Below, piece by piece: positions 26,461 to 34,410 of a stretch of DNA of 64,000 nucleotides (positions are counted from its first letter, which is position 1; each line of letters begins with the position of its first letter). Source of the DNA: Cellvibrio sp. PSBB006. Lineage in GTDB: Bacteria > Pseudomonadota > Gammaproteobacteria > Pseudomonadales > Cellvibrionaceae. A model generated the notes under the pieces. That model was not told the origin of the DNA and did no database searches. It worked only from the letters and a program-made list of their open reading frames with translations. The translations under genes were made by a program, and so were the position numbers. The stretch spans positions 4,586,001 through 4,650,000 of the forward strand of contig NZ_CP021382.1 of NCBI RefSeq assembly GCF_002162135.1. Direction: 5' to 3'.

Positions 26461-28620
26461 ATGAAAAACGTATCGGGAATTAAAATTTCCCACAAAATCA
26501 GCAGCCTGATGATCGGGTTGATCGTTGGCTTCGTGTTGATGGGGGTGGCCTACTACGCGCAGATCAGTGTGGATATCAAGCAGGAGCGAACCCGCCAGCA
26601 ATTCCAACAGGCGGAACAATCCCTGGATCTTGCCCGTCAAGCGCACACCACACTCAAAACCCAACTGCTGACGATGATGCAAAGCGGTGAGGTGCAGGGG
26701 TCGCAGGATTTGCTTACTGCGGCAGAGCGTGTGCAACACGCTCAGGAAGCGTTGGGTAAGATAAATTTCCAGTTCTACTCATCCGCCGCGCAGGAAAGAA
26801 TTGAAACCGCCAATCAAGTGTTTGCGGAAACGGTTGAGCAGACCATTCCCGCGCTGGTGCAAACGGAAGCCGCTGAGTCAGATGTGAATATGCCCTTGCC
26901 TGAAGTGGCCGGTCAGTTGCGCAATCTCCTGCAAAACCATCCGTCAGCCATGAATATAGTGTTGCAAACCGAGTTGCATTATTCGGAGTTTCTGCGGACG
27001 CGCGATGGGCGTTATGCCGCTGCCTTTCAGGCCGCCGTGGCGGATCTGCGGGACACCATAGGGCAACTGGATATGTCCGCCACCGCCGCGCAACGCGCGC
27101 TTAACCTGACTGACAACTACGCGACGGGTTTTGAGGCCATGATCGAGCGCCGCGCAACGGCTGCCGAGCGTGAACAAATGGTCGAAGATGCCAGTCTCGG
27201 TGTCATCGGCGCGCTGGAAACCTATCGCACCAGCATGGGCGAAAATTTGCAACGCCGGATCGATGCGGCGGAGGGTGAACGCACGGTAGCGCAGTGGATG
27301 TTCGCCATCGTCCTGTTTATGACAGCGATCGGCACAACGCTTGGGTTGTTTCTGATTTATCGCAGCATCGTGTTGCCGCTGTGGCATATGCAATCGATTA
27401 TCGCGCAGCAAAACCGCGGTAATGACAAAGCGCGGGTAAACATTACGGCGAACGATGAATTGGGTAATTTGGGTCGCGCGTTTAACCGCCTGCTGGATGA
27501 ACGTATTCAAGTACTGGCGGAAAAATTCCAGGAAAACGAAACCCTCAACAACTCTATTATCGGCCTGATTCGCGCACTGGGTTTGATTGCTCGAAAAGAC
27601 CTGTCCATCAAAGTGCCGGTATCGGCAGACGTTACCGGTACTGTCTCTGATGCGGTGAACCTGCTGACATCGGAAACCGCACGGACGCTGCATCAGGTAA
27701 GGGCCGCGTCAGAAAAAATTAACGCCATCTCCGATCAGCTGCAGGCGCAATCCGGCGCGGTCATGGTGGTCGCGGAAGATGAGCGTACCCAGGTAGCCGA
27801 AACAGTGGCAGCGCTGGAACAATCAGCGAAAACCATGAGTGATATTGCCAAGGAGGCACGTGTTGCCAACAGCATTGCGTCCACGGCGATCGACAGTACA
27901 GTGAAAGCACAATCTTCCGTAACGGAAACGGTTGAAGGTATTCAAACTATTCGTAGCACAATTTCTGAAACGGAAAAACGGATCAAGCGCCTCGGCGATC
28001 GTTCACAGGAAATTACCAGTATCGTTAACCTGATTAACACCATTGCTGAACGGACACATATTCTGGCGTTGAATGCGAGCATGCACGCCGCTTCTGCCGG
28101 TGAGGCCGGTAAAGGTTTTGCGGTGGTAGCGGAAGAGGTTCAGCGGCTGGCGGAAAACGCCCGTGGTGCAACGTCCGAAATTTCGGCGATGGTGAATAAC
28201 ATCCGCGTGGAAACATCAGACACGGTAAATATCATGAACAAATTGATTACGCAGGTGGCAGAGGGTACCAAGCTGGCGGAAGATTCCGGTCAGCGGATGC
28301 ACGAAACCGAAGCGGCCACACGTCAGTTGGTAAACCACGTGAAATCAATCGCTGTCAATTCGGTAAACCAGGCCAACATGGCCAGCAGGGTGCGTGACCG
28401 CGCGACACAAATTACCGAGTCCACGCAAAAAACCTACAGCGAATTGGAGCAGCAGCGTTTGCAGACCGATGAATTGAAAGTACACGCACGCTCGCTGCTT
28501 GAGCGGGTTAATGTATTTACCCTGCCGGAGTTCCGCGCGGAAGCGCACAACACACTGGTGTCGATTCGCCAGCCGGCTGTCAATGAAGAGCAGATGGAAA
28601 AAAATATAGCTAATGCCTGA
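26461..28620 (+). CDS. PilJ-like methyl-accepting chemoreceptor
   Basis: A 719-residue transducer. TM1 is at about residues 13-31 (MIGLIVGFVLMGVAYYA), a helical periplasmic sensor spans ~32-275, and TM2 ~277-302 (MFAIVLFMTAIGTTLG). A HAMP segment and a second linker follow, then the kinase-control hairpin with tip ERTHILALNASMHAASAGEAG. The start MKNVSGIKI has GGAG seven bases upstream. Length and order match PilJ, the receptor of type IV pilus chemosensing. No C-terminal CheR-tether pentapeptide is seen. Confidence 0.9.
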   Translation: MKNVSGIKISHKISSLMIGLIVGFVLMGVAYYAQISVDIKQERTRQQFQQAEQSLDLARQAHTTLKTQLLTMMQSGEVQGSQDLLTAAERVQHAQEALGKINFQFYSSAAQERIETANQVFAETVEQTIPALVQTEAAESDVNMPLPEVAGQLRNLLQNHPSAMNIVLQTELHYSEFLRTRDGRYAAAFQAAVADLRDTIGQLDMSATAAQRALNLTDNYATGFEAMIERRATAAEREQMVEDASLGVIGALETYRTSMGENLQRRIDAAEGERTVAQWMFAIVLFMTAIGTTLGLFLIYRSIVLPLWHMQSIIAQQNRGNDKARVNITANDELGNLGRAFNRLLDERIQVLAEKFQENETLNNSIIGLIRALGLIARKDLSIKVPVSADVTGTVSDAVNLLTSETARTLHQVRAASEKINAISDQLQAQSGAVMVVAEDERTQVAETVAALEQSAKTMSDIAKEARVANSIASTAIDSTVKAQSSVTETVEGIQTIRSTISETEKRIKRLGDRSQEITSIVNLINTIAERTHILALNASMHAASAGEAGKGFAVVAEEVQRLAENARGATSEISAMVNNIRVETSDTVNIMNKLITQVAEGTKLAEDSGQRMHETEAATRQLVNHVKSIAVNSVNQANMASRVRDRATQITESTQKTYSELEQQRLQTDELKVHARSLLERVNVFTLPEFRAEAHNTLVSIRQPAVNEEQMEKNIANA

Positions 28621-28674
28621 TGGCTAACGCGAGATGGTCAGCAAGTTTGTGGTAAACCATGTGGATGGAATGCG

Positions 28675-31596
28675 ATGAATAATAATCCCTTGACGCGTGA
28701 TCAGCAGGATTTTGTCGAGCTGCTGACGCAAGAGTTACATGCACAATTGGATTATTCTCTCGAACAGACCACCCAGATCGGTGTGGATCAGCAGATGTTA
28801 TCCGACCAATGCGCATCGGTCACCCACTTTGCCGAAGCGGCGGAGTTGATTGGCTTGCAAGGATTGGCCGAAGCCTGTCGCGTTATGGAAAAAAATTTCC
28901 AGGCGCTGATGCAACAACCGACTGGTGTTGATGCAGAACAAAGTTTGTTGATTGATTCCTGGGCGGTTTATTTTCTCGATTATCTGCAGCACCTGGGTGA
29001 AGGCGATATACCTTCTGCCACTGTGCTAAGTGTGCTGGAGTTTCTCGCCAACGCCGCCTGGCCGCAACCCTTGAACGAGGCACAACAGCACAAGCTGGGT
29101 GCCAAGCTGGTTCAGGCGGATATGCTGCATACCGAAGATCCCTCACGCAAATTACCCACCATCGCCACCATGGACATGTTGTCGCTGCATCTGAGCGACG
29201 ACATCAACCAGGAATTATATGAGGGTTTGATGCTGGAATTGCCCGGCCAGGTCAACAGCTTTGCCGAGCAGATCAGCCGCTTTGTTGAAACTCTGGATAA
29301 GCAGGCGTTGGCCAGCGCGCAACGCATTGCGCATACCATCAAGGGTTCCGGCAATGTGGTAGGCGTAAAAGGGTTGGCGAATTTCATGCATTTCAGTGAG
29401 GACTTGCTTGAAGAAATTTCCCGTCAATCAAGTGAGCCCAGTGAAGCCCTCAAGCAACTGCTGGTTGATATGTCCGATACGCTGGCCACTATGCTCGATA
29501 GCCTGGTGGAAGGTGGCAGTGTTAGCGAATTGGAATTACGCGTGATGCAGCAAGTCCTCGATGCGTACCATTTTATTTATCAGCAGGATGTTGCCGGTTT
29601 TGGTGGAACGAGTGCGACTATCGAAACGCTTGTGAACACAGCACTTGATGAAGCAAATACTGACATAGTGACAACTGAACCAGCCGCTGAGCTTCATCTG
29701 GTCAGCGAGCCTGTGCCACAGAGCGCGGGTGGGCAACATCTTCAGGAAGCCCTGGCGTCACAACTGCGCATTCGTGAAGATATCGCGCAGGATTTATTGC
29801 GCCTCGCCGGTAGCAGCGCTATCGGTACCAACCGTTTGCAAACACAAGTGCACGGTATCAAGCAGCAGTTAACGCATATTGGCCAGTTACATCATAAGCT
29901 GACATCGCTCACTGAAGAGCTGGGCCAGTTGATTGAAGTACGCGAATTATTCAGCCGCCGATTTAAAAACAATCAGGATGACGGCCTCGATCCACTGGAG
30001 CTGGATCGCTACAACGAACTGCACAGTTTCTTTCACCAGTTGCAGGAATTTATTACCGACGCGCGCGACGCGATTTATCAAACCCAGGGGCAATTGCGCG
30101 GCCTGGAAGAGCAAACTTACGAGCAACAGGTCACCAATCGTGAATCACAAAACCTGTTGCTGGAAATGCGGATGGTACCGGCGCACACCATGGAGGCGCG
30201 CTTCCAGCGGTGTGTGCGGCAAGCCTGTCGTTTGACCGGGAAAAAAGCACGCCTGCAATTGCTCGGCGGCGATACCATGATTGACAGCCGGGTGCTGCAT
30301 GATCTGGTCGATCCCTTAATGCATTTATTGCGCAACGCTGTGGATCACGGTATTGAAACCACCATGCAACGCCAGCTGATGGGTAAGCCGGAAGAGGGAC
30401 TCATCAGTCTGCAATTTCGTTCGCAAGGCCAGTCAGTGCTGGTGCAAGTACGTGACGATGGCGCCGGCTTGAATCACACGCGCATTGCGGCAAAAGCGGA
30501 GGCATTAAATATCGCCATTCCCGCCGCCGCTCAGGATGAACAACATCCGGAAATGCTCGAACGCTGGCTGAATCAATTAATCTTTGCGCCGGGTTTTTCA
30601 ACCAGTGATGCTGTCAGCCAAACCTCCGGGCGCGGTATTGGCCTGGACATGGTGGCGGATCGGATTGCGTCGCTAAAAGGTCGCATCACGGTAGAAAGCC
30701 TGCCGGGTGAAGCCTGTGAATTTACCATTCGCCTGCCCATGACGGTGATTGCGGAGCACGGCTTGTTAATTAAAAGCGGTACGCACCGCCTGGTAGTGGC
30801 GTCGCGTGGGGTTGAGCAATTGCTGTTTCTGGAGGCGGCAACGCTGGTCTCCAATGGCGAGGGTTTGCAATACCAATTCAACGATACACTTATCGATGTT
30901 TATCACATCGCTCAATTAGCGAACCTGCCGAGTAACGTCGCAATCGATACCACCGACGCGCACGCCTTGTTGGTCGTCGAAAGTTTTCCCGGTCAACATG
31001 TCGGTGTACTGATTGAAAGCGTCAGCGCCAGTCGCGAGATGGTTATTAAACCGCTGACGGCTCTGACACCGGTAGTGCCCGGTGTTATTGGTGCAACGAT
31101 TCTGGGTGATGGTGACGTGGCGCCGGTGATTGATGTGCAACAACTGGTGTTGGACCTTTTGCAGTCGGGCACGGAAAATTCTATCTGGCGAGTCGCTCAG
31201 GAAGCGCTGCGTCACCAACCGGCAACGCAACGTCCTATGGCGCTGGTGGTGGATGATTCGCTCAGTACCCGGCGCTCCCTGGCGCAATTTGTTAGCGATA
31301 TCGGCATGGATGTGTGCACCGCAAAAGACGGTTTTGAAGCCGTGGATATTTTGCAGGGCCAGTTGCCCAGCGTCATTCTGGTGGATATGGAAATGCCGCG
31401 CATGAATGGACTGGAATTAACGGCGCATCTGCGTGCCAACGATGCCACCAAACATATCCCCGTCATCATGATTACATCACGCAACACTGAAAAGCATCGC
31501 AGCCTTGCGAAGGCCGCCGGTGTGGATACCTACTTAAATAAACCTTTTTCGGAAGATGAGTTGCTGCACTGCCTCGAATCTTCCATTCATGCTTAG
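28675..31596 (+). CDS. ChpA-like hybrid CheA histidine kinase
   Basis: A 973-residue kinase. Residues ~1-140 look like a degenerate Hpt domain without a clear phosphohistidine; ~165-280 is a canonical Hpt with H220 in AHTIKGSG. Then come a dimerisation region, a GHKL ATPase (HLLRNAVDHGIE, VRDDGAGLN, TSGRGIGLDMV), a CheW-like regulatory domain (~690-830) and a C-terminal receiver with D904 in VILVDMEMPRMNG. Pseudomonas ChpA is about 2,470 residues with many Hpt/Spt/Tpt domains, so this is a compact version. It should phosphorylate the PilG- and PilH-like regulators. Confidence 0.92.
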   Translation: MNNNPLTRDQQDFVELLTQELHAQLDYSLEQTTQIGVDQQMLSDQCASVTHFAEAAELIGLQGLAEACRVMEKNFQALMQQPTGVDAEQSLLIDSWAVYFLDYLQHLGEGDIPSATVLSVLEFLANAAWPQPLNEAQQHKLGAKLVQADMLHTEDPSRKLPTIATMDMLSLHLSDDINQELYEGLMLELPGQVNSFAEQISRFVETLDKQALASAQRIAHTIKGSGNVVGVKGLANFMHFSEDLLEEISRQSSEPSEALKQLLVDMSDTLATMLDSLVEGGSVSELELRVMQQVLDAYHFIYQQDVAGFGGTSATIETLVNTALDEANTDIVTTEPAAELHLVSEPVPQSAGGQHLQEALASQLRIREDIAQDLLRLAGSSAIGTNRLQTQVHGIKQQLTHIGQLHHKLTSLTEELGQLIEVRELFSRRFKNNQDDGLDPLELDRYNELHSFFHQLQEFITDARDAIYQTQGQLRGLEEQTYEQQVTNRESQNLLLEMRMVPAHTMEARFQRCVRQACRLTGKKARLQLLGGDTMIDSRVLHDLVDPLMHLLRNAVDHGIETTMQRQLMGKPEEGLISLQFRSQGQSVLVQVRDDGAGLNHTRIAAKAEALNIAIPAAAQDEQHPEMLERWLNQLIFAPGFSTSDAVSQTSGRGIGLDMVADRIASLKGRITVESLPGEACEFTIRLPMTVIAEHGLLIKSGTHRLVVASRGVEQLLFLEAATLVSNGEGLQYQFNDTLIDVYHIAQLANLPSNVAIDTTDAHALLVVESFPGQHVGVLIESVSASREMVIKPLTALTPVVPGVIGATILGDGDVAPVIDVQQLVLDLLQSGTENSIWRVAQEALRHQPATQRPMALVVDDSLSTRRSLAQFVSDIGMDVCTAKDGFEAVDILQGQLPSVILVDMEMPRMNGLELTAHLRANDATKHIPVIMITSRNTEKHRSLAKAAGVDTYLNKPFSEDELLHCLESSIHA

Positions 31597-31605
31597 GATG
31601 GAACC

Positions 31606-32157
31606 ATGTCCACCACCATAAAAGATTATGCAGGAGTTGATTCGCCCAGCCTCGCACCACCCACGATGGCAATTCCGGAGCGGGTGCATTTCGATGGCGG
31701 TGAGTTCGGCTTGCTATTGCCGGCGGCGGATGTGGTGACACTATTATCCAGCCAGACGCTGATCGCGCCGGCGGAAACGGCATCGCCTTTGGCGGCACAA
31801 ACTTGTGGTTACCTGGAGTTTGATCAGCAGCGTTATCCGGTGTTTTGTCTCAACAAAGCGTTACAACTGCAAAGCCGTTTGGAAACACATCATCGGGTGC
31901 TGGTGTTGTTGCGTCATCAGCAACAATTTTTTGCGCTCGCGTGCAGTTCGCTTAATAAACTCGATACGCGGGAATATCCGGTGTATCCGGTGCCGCGTAG
32001 TATGAGCAGTCGCAAACAACCGTTTAACAGCTTTGCCTTGATCGATGATGCCGCTTTGGGGCTTAGCTCGGCGGCGGACCTGCTCGAATTGTTGCAAGTG
32101 CGCGGCGTACAGATTCGTGCGCAAAACTCACGCGGTGCATTACAAGGGGCTGGCTGA
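31606..32157 (+). CDS. CheW-like protein, first of two after the kinase
   Basis: A 183-residue cytoplasmic protein. The middle shows weak CheW-like strands (FGLLLPAADVVTLL, CGYLEFDQQRYPVFCLNKAL, RVLVLLRHQQQFFALAC), and the C-terminal ~40 residues are unassigned. It lies 9 bp after the kinase stop with GGATGGA upstream, and its stop overlaps the next start by one base (TGATG), so it belongs to the operon. Probably an accessory adaptor like ChpC; the family assignment is moderate because the sequence is divergent. Confidence 0.65.
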   Translation: MSTTIKDYAGVDSPSLAPPTMAIPERVHFDGGEFGLLLPAADVVTLLSSQTLIAPAETASPLAAQTCGYLEFDQQRYPVFCLNKALQLQSRLETHHRVLVLLRHQQQFFALACSSLNKLDTREYPVYPVPRSMSSRKQPFNSFALIDDAALGLSSAADLLELLQVRGVQIRAQNSRGALQGAG

Positions 32158-32633
32158 TGTCGCAGACACAGGAATTGGGTGCCTGGTTGTTACCCATTGA
32201 TCAAACGACCGCTGTTGCCATTGGCCGCTACGAACTTAAGTACATTGAATACATTAAAGCCAGCGTCCGTCTGCCGGGTTTGCCGTCTTACTGCGAGCAG
32301 GGTTTTTTGTGGCGCAATCGGTTTATCCCGGCACTGGATATTCACGAACTGGTTTCTCATCGCCGCTCGCGGGTGGTGGACGAAGAGCGAATGGCGGCCA
32401 TCATCGCCTACGAGAACAGCGCGGGCGAAATGGATATGGGCGCGATTTTTCTGCGTGGTATCCCCCGGCTATTGCCAGTGAAGCCAGAACAATCTGTCGC
32501 GATTGCCGAGCTGGAAACCAGTTGGCAACTTTTGGCTCATGCCGCGTTCGAGGACCAGGCGCAACGTTATCCGGTCATCGACCTGCGCGCCTTGTTCGAT
32601 CGTACACCGGCCGACCTGTTGGCCATGCACTAG
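32157..32633 (+). CDS. ChpC-like CheW-domain protein
   Basis: A 158-residue CheW-domain protein, with GAWLLPIDQTTAVAIGRYEL, LPSYCEQGFLWRNRFIPALDI and QRYPVIDLRALFDR in the expected order. It is translationally coupled to the preceding gene through TGATG. ChpC in Pseudomonas is a second adaptor of the Chp system that may link other receptors to ChpA. It is the last gene of the operon; cpdA follows after 235 bp in the same direction. Confidence 0.8.
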   Translation: MSQTQELGAWLLPIDQTTAVAIGRYELKYIEYIKASVRLPGLPSYCEQGFLWRNRFIPALDIHELVSHRRSRVVDEERMAAIIAYENSAGEMDMGAIFLRGIPRLLPVKPEQSVAIAELETSWQLLAHAAFEDQAQRYPVIDLRALFDRTPADLLAMH

Positions 32634-32868
32634 GGTGTTTGTTTAAACCCGCACAAACAATAAGCCTATTGGTGGTGCACGATCATCGGAATTGGCGCTT
32701 AACCCTTAACTTCTTCACACTTCTGATTTTTTTTACCCTTCTTTGCTGTAAATCTTGTTCCTTATAAGCTATAGCAGGTGGCGGAAATGTGAATTAGCGT
32801 ATATCGTTGGCGCTAGTATTCGCACTTATTCTCCTAACACTAATATCAAAAGGAAGAGCCAGCGCGAG

Positions 32869-33696
32869 ATGGATTTGCATGATATGTCAGCAATCACTGT
32901 GAACGAACAACCCGTGCGTCTGATACAGATCACCGATACTCATCTGGGACCGCTCACCAGTGAATCTCTGCTCGGCTTGAATACGGACGAAAGTCTGGAA
33001 GATGTCCTGCAATTGATCACTGCCGAGCAACCCGCCTTCGATTACCTTGTCTGTACCGGCGATATTGCCAGTGCAGGGCACGAGGTATGCTACCGTCGCT
33101 TTATCGACATGATCCAACGTTATTTCCCAGTGCCCTTTGCCTGGATTCCCGGTAATCACGACTCCGCCGCTATCATGAGCCAACTCGCCGTGCCCAACCC
33201 GCCGGAGCGCCGGCTGGTGGACCTGGGGCCCTGGGTTATTGTGTTGCTGGATTCGGCGGTACCGGGGCAGGTTTACGGTAATCTGGAGAAAAGCGAGCTG
33301 GACTTCCTTGAGCAGGCGCTGGCGGAACACGCCGATAAGCATGTGATGGTGATGTTGCACCATCAACCCCTGCCGGTGGGCAGCGCCTGGATTGATCAAT
33401 ACGTGCTGCGCAATGCAGATGCCTTCCTGGCTATTGTGGACCGCAGCCCGCAGGTCAAGACCGTGGTCTGGGGTCATGTGCATCAGGATTTCAGCCGGCG
33501 TCGCAAGCACATGAAGCTCTTTGCTACACCATCCACTTGTGTGCAGTTCAAACCTAATAGCGACGATTTTGCTGTGGATACCGCCATGCCCGGTTATCGC
33601 TGGTTTGACCTCCACCCCGATGGTCGTATTGAAACCGGCGTCTCGCGCGTGAGCGGCAAGCATTACATCATCGATTACAAGTCTGCCGGTTATTGA
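32869..33696 (+). CDS. cpdA: 3',5'-cyclic-AMP phosphodiesterase
   Basis: A 275-residue calcineurin-like phosphoesterase that hydrolyses cAMP to AMP. All metal-binding blocks are present: DTHL, CTGDIAS, PGNHDS, LHHQPLPV and WGHVHQDF. The ATG at 32869 follows AAAGGAAGAG; a long upstream frame is rejected, and ATG 32884 is possible. Its stop overlaps the yqiA start (TGATG). In E. coli and Pseudomonas it follows yqiB directly. Here a chemosensory operon whose Pseudomonas counterpart controls cAMP synthesis is placed just before it. Confidence 0.95.
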   Translation: MDLHDMSAITVNEQPVRLIQITDTHLGPLTSESLLGLNTDESLEDVLQLITAEQPAFDYLVCTGDIASAGHEVCYRRFIDMIQRYFPVPFAWIPGNHDSAAIMSQLAVPNPPERRLVDLGPWVIVLLDSAVPGQVYGNLEKSELDFLEQALAEHADKHVMVMLHHQPLPVGSAWIDQYVLRNADAFLAIVDRSPQVKTVVWGHVHQDFSRRRKHMKLFATPSTCVQFKPNSDDFAVDTAMPGYRWFDLHPDGRIETGVSRVSGKHYIIDYKSAGY

Positions 33697-34268
33697 TGCC
33701 TGACCTGATTTATATCCACGGCTTCCTCAGTTCCCCCTTGTCATTTAAGGCTCGCCAGACCGCACAGTGGCTGGCAGAGCAACGCTCCGACATCCGTTAT
33801 CACTGCCCGCATTTATCGCCATACCCGCGCGCCACCCAGCAGGTGCTGGAGGCCTTGGTAGAATCCCTGCTGCCGTCACCGGTTGGTTTGATCGGCAGTT
33901 CGCTCGGTGGTTTTTGGGCAACCTGGCTGGTGGAAAAGTATGATCTGCGCGCGTTGCTGGTGAACCCGGCGGTGCGGCCCTGGGAATTTATGCCGGATTA
34001 TCTGGAGGTTGACCTGCCGTCTTATCACACGGATGATAGCTACCGCTTGAACGCCGGGCACATCGACGAAATCAAAGCCTGCGATCTTCCTGTTCGACGT
34101 CATGCCAATTACTGGCTGCTCGCGCAAACCGGCGACGAAACCCTCGACTACACACAAGCCGTCGCCCTCTATGAAGGTTGCAAACAAACCGTAGAAGCAG
34201 GCGGCGATCATGGCTTCCAGGGCTTCGAGCGATTTTTAAACGACGGAATAACATTTTTATTCCCGTAG
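33696..34268 (+). CDS. yqiA: YqiA-family esterase
   Basis: A 190-residue alpha/beta hydrolase. The oxyanion region YIHGFLSSPLS, nucleophile serine in IGSSLGGFWA, and histidine in GGDHGFQGFERF form the catalytic set; E. coli YqiA hydrolyses short-chain esters. It starts at the ATG sharing one base with the cpdA stop, and the cpdA-yqiA-parE order matches E. coli. The gene ends inside a palindromic repeat unit that begins at the stop codon. Confidence 0.9.
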   Translation: MPDLIYIHGFLSSPLSFKARQTAQWLAEQRSDIRYHCPHLSPYPRATQQVLEALVESLLPSPVGLIGSSLGGFWATWLVEKYDLRALLVNPAVRPWEFMPDYLEVDLPSYHTDDSYRLNAGHIDEIKACDLPVRRHANYWLLAQTGDETLDYTQAVALYEGCKQTVEAGGDHGFQGFERFLNDGITFLFP

Positions 34269-34387
34269 GTCGGATTAGCCGCGCAGCGGCGTAATCCGAC
34301 AACTAAGGTTGCCGTAACCAGAACGCTTCCGATAAATACAACCACTGACCCGTCGGGTTACACCGCTGCGCGGCTAACCCGACCTAC
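34264..34387. repeat. Inverted pair of GGTCGGATTA palindromic repeats between yqiA and parE
   Basis: The first unit (34264-34299) reads GTAGGTCGGATTAGCCGCGC...TAATCCGAC, the second (34352-34387) is its inverse but with GGGTTA/TAACCC in place of GGATTA/TAATCC. Both arms of the second unit changed, so pairing is kept. The first unit begins just before the yqiA stop. The pair could form one long hairpin in the yqiA-parE transcript. Confidence 0.85.
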
Positions 34388-34410
34388 ATCAACTTGATAC
34401 TGAAGACGCT

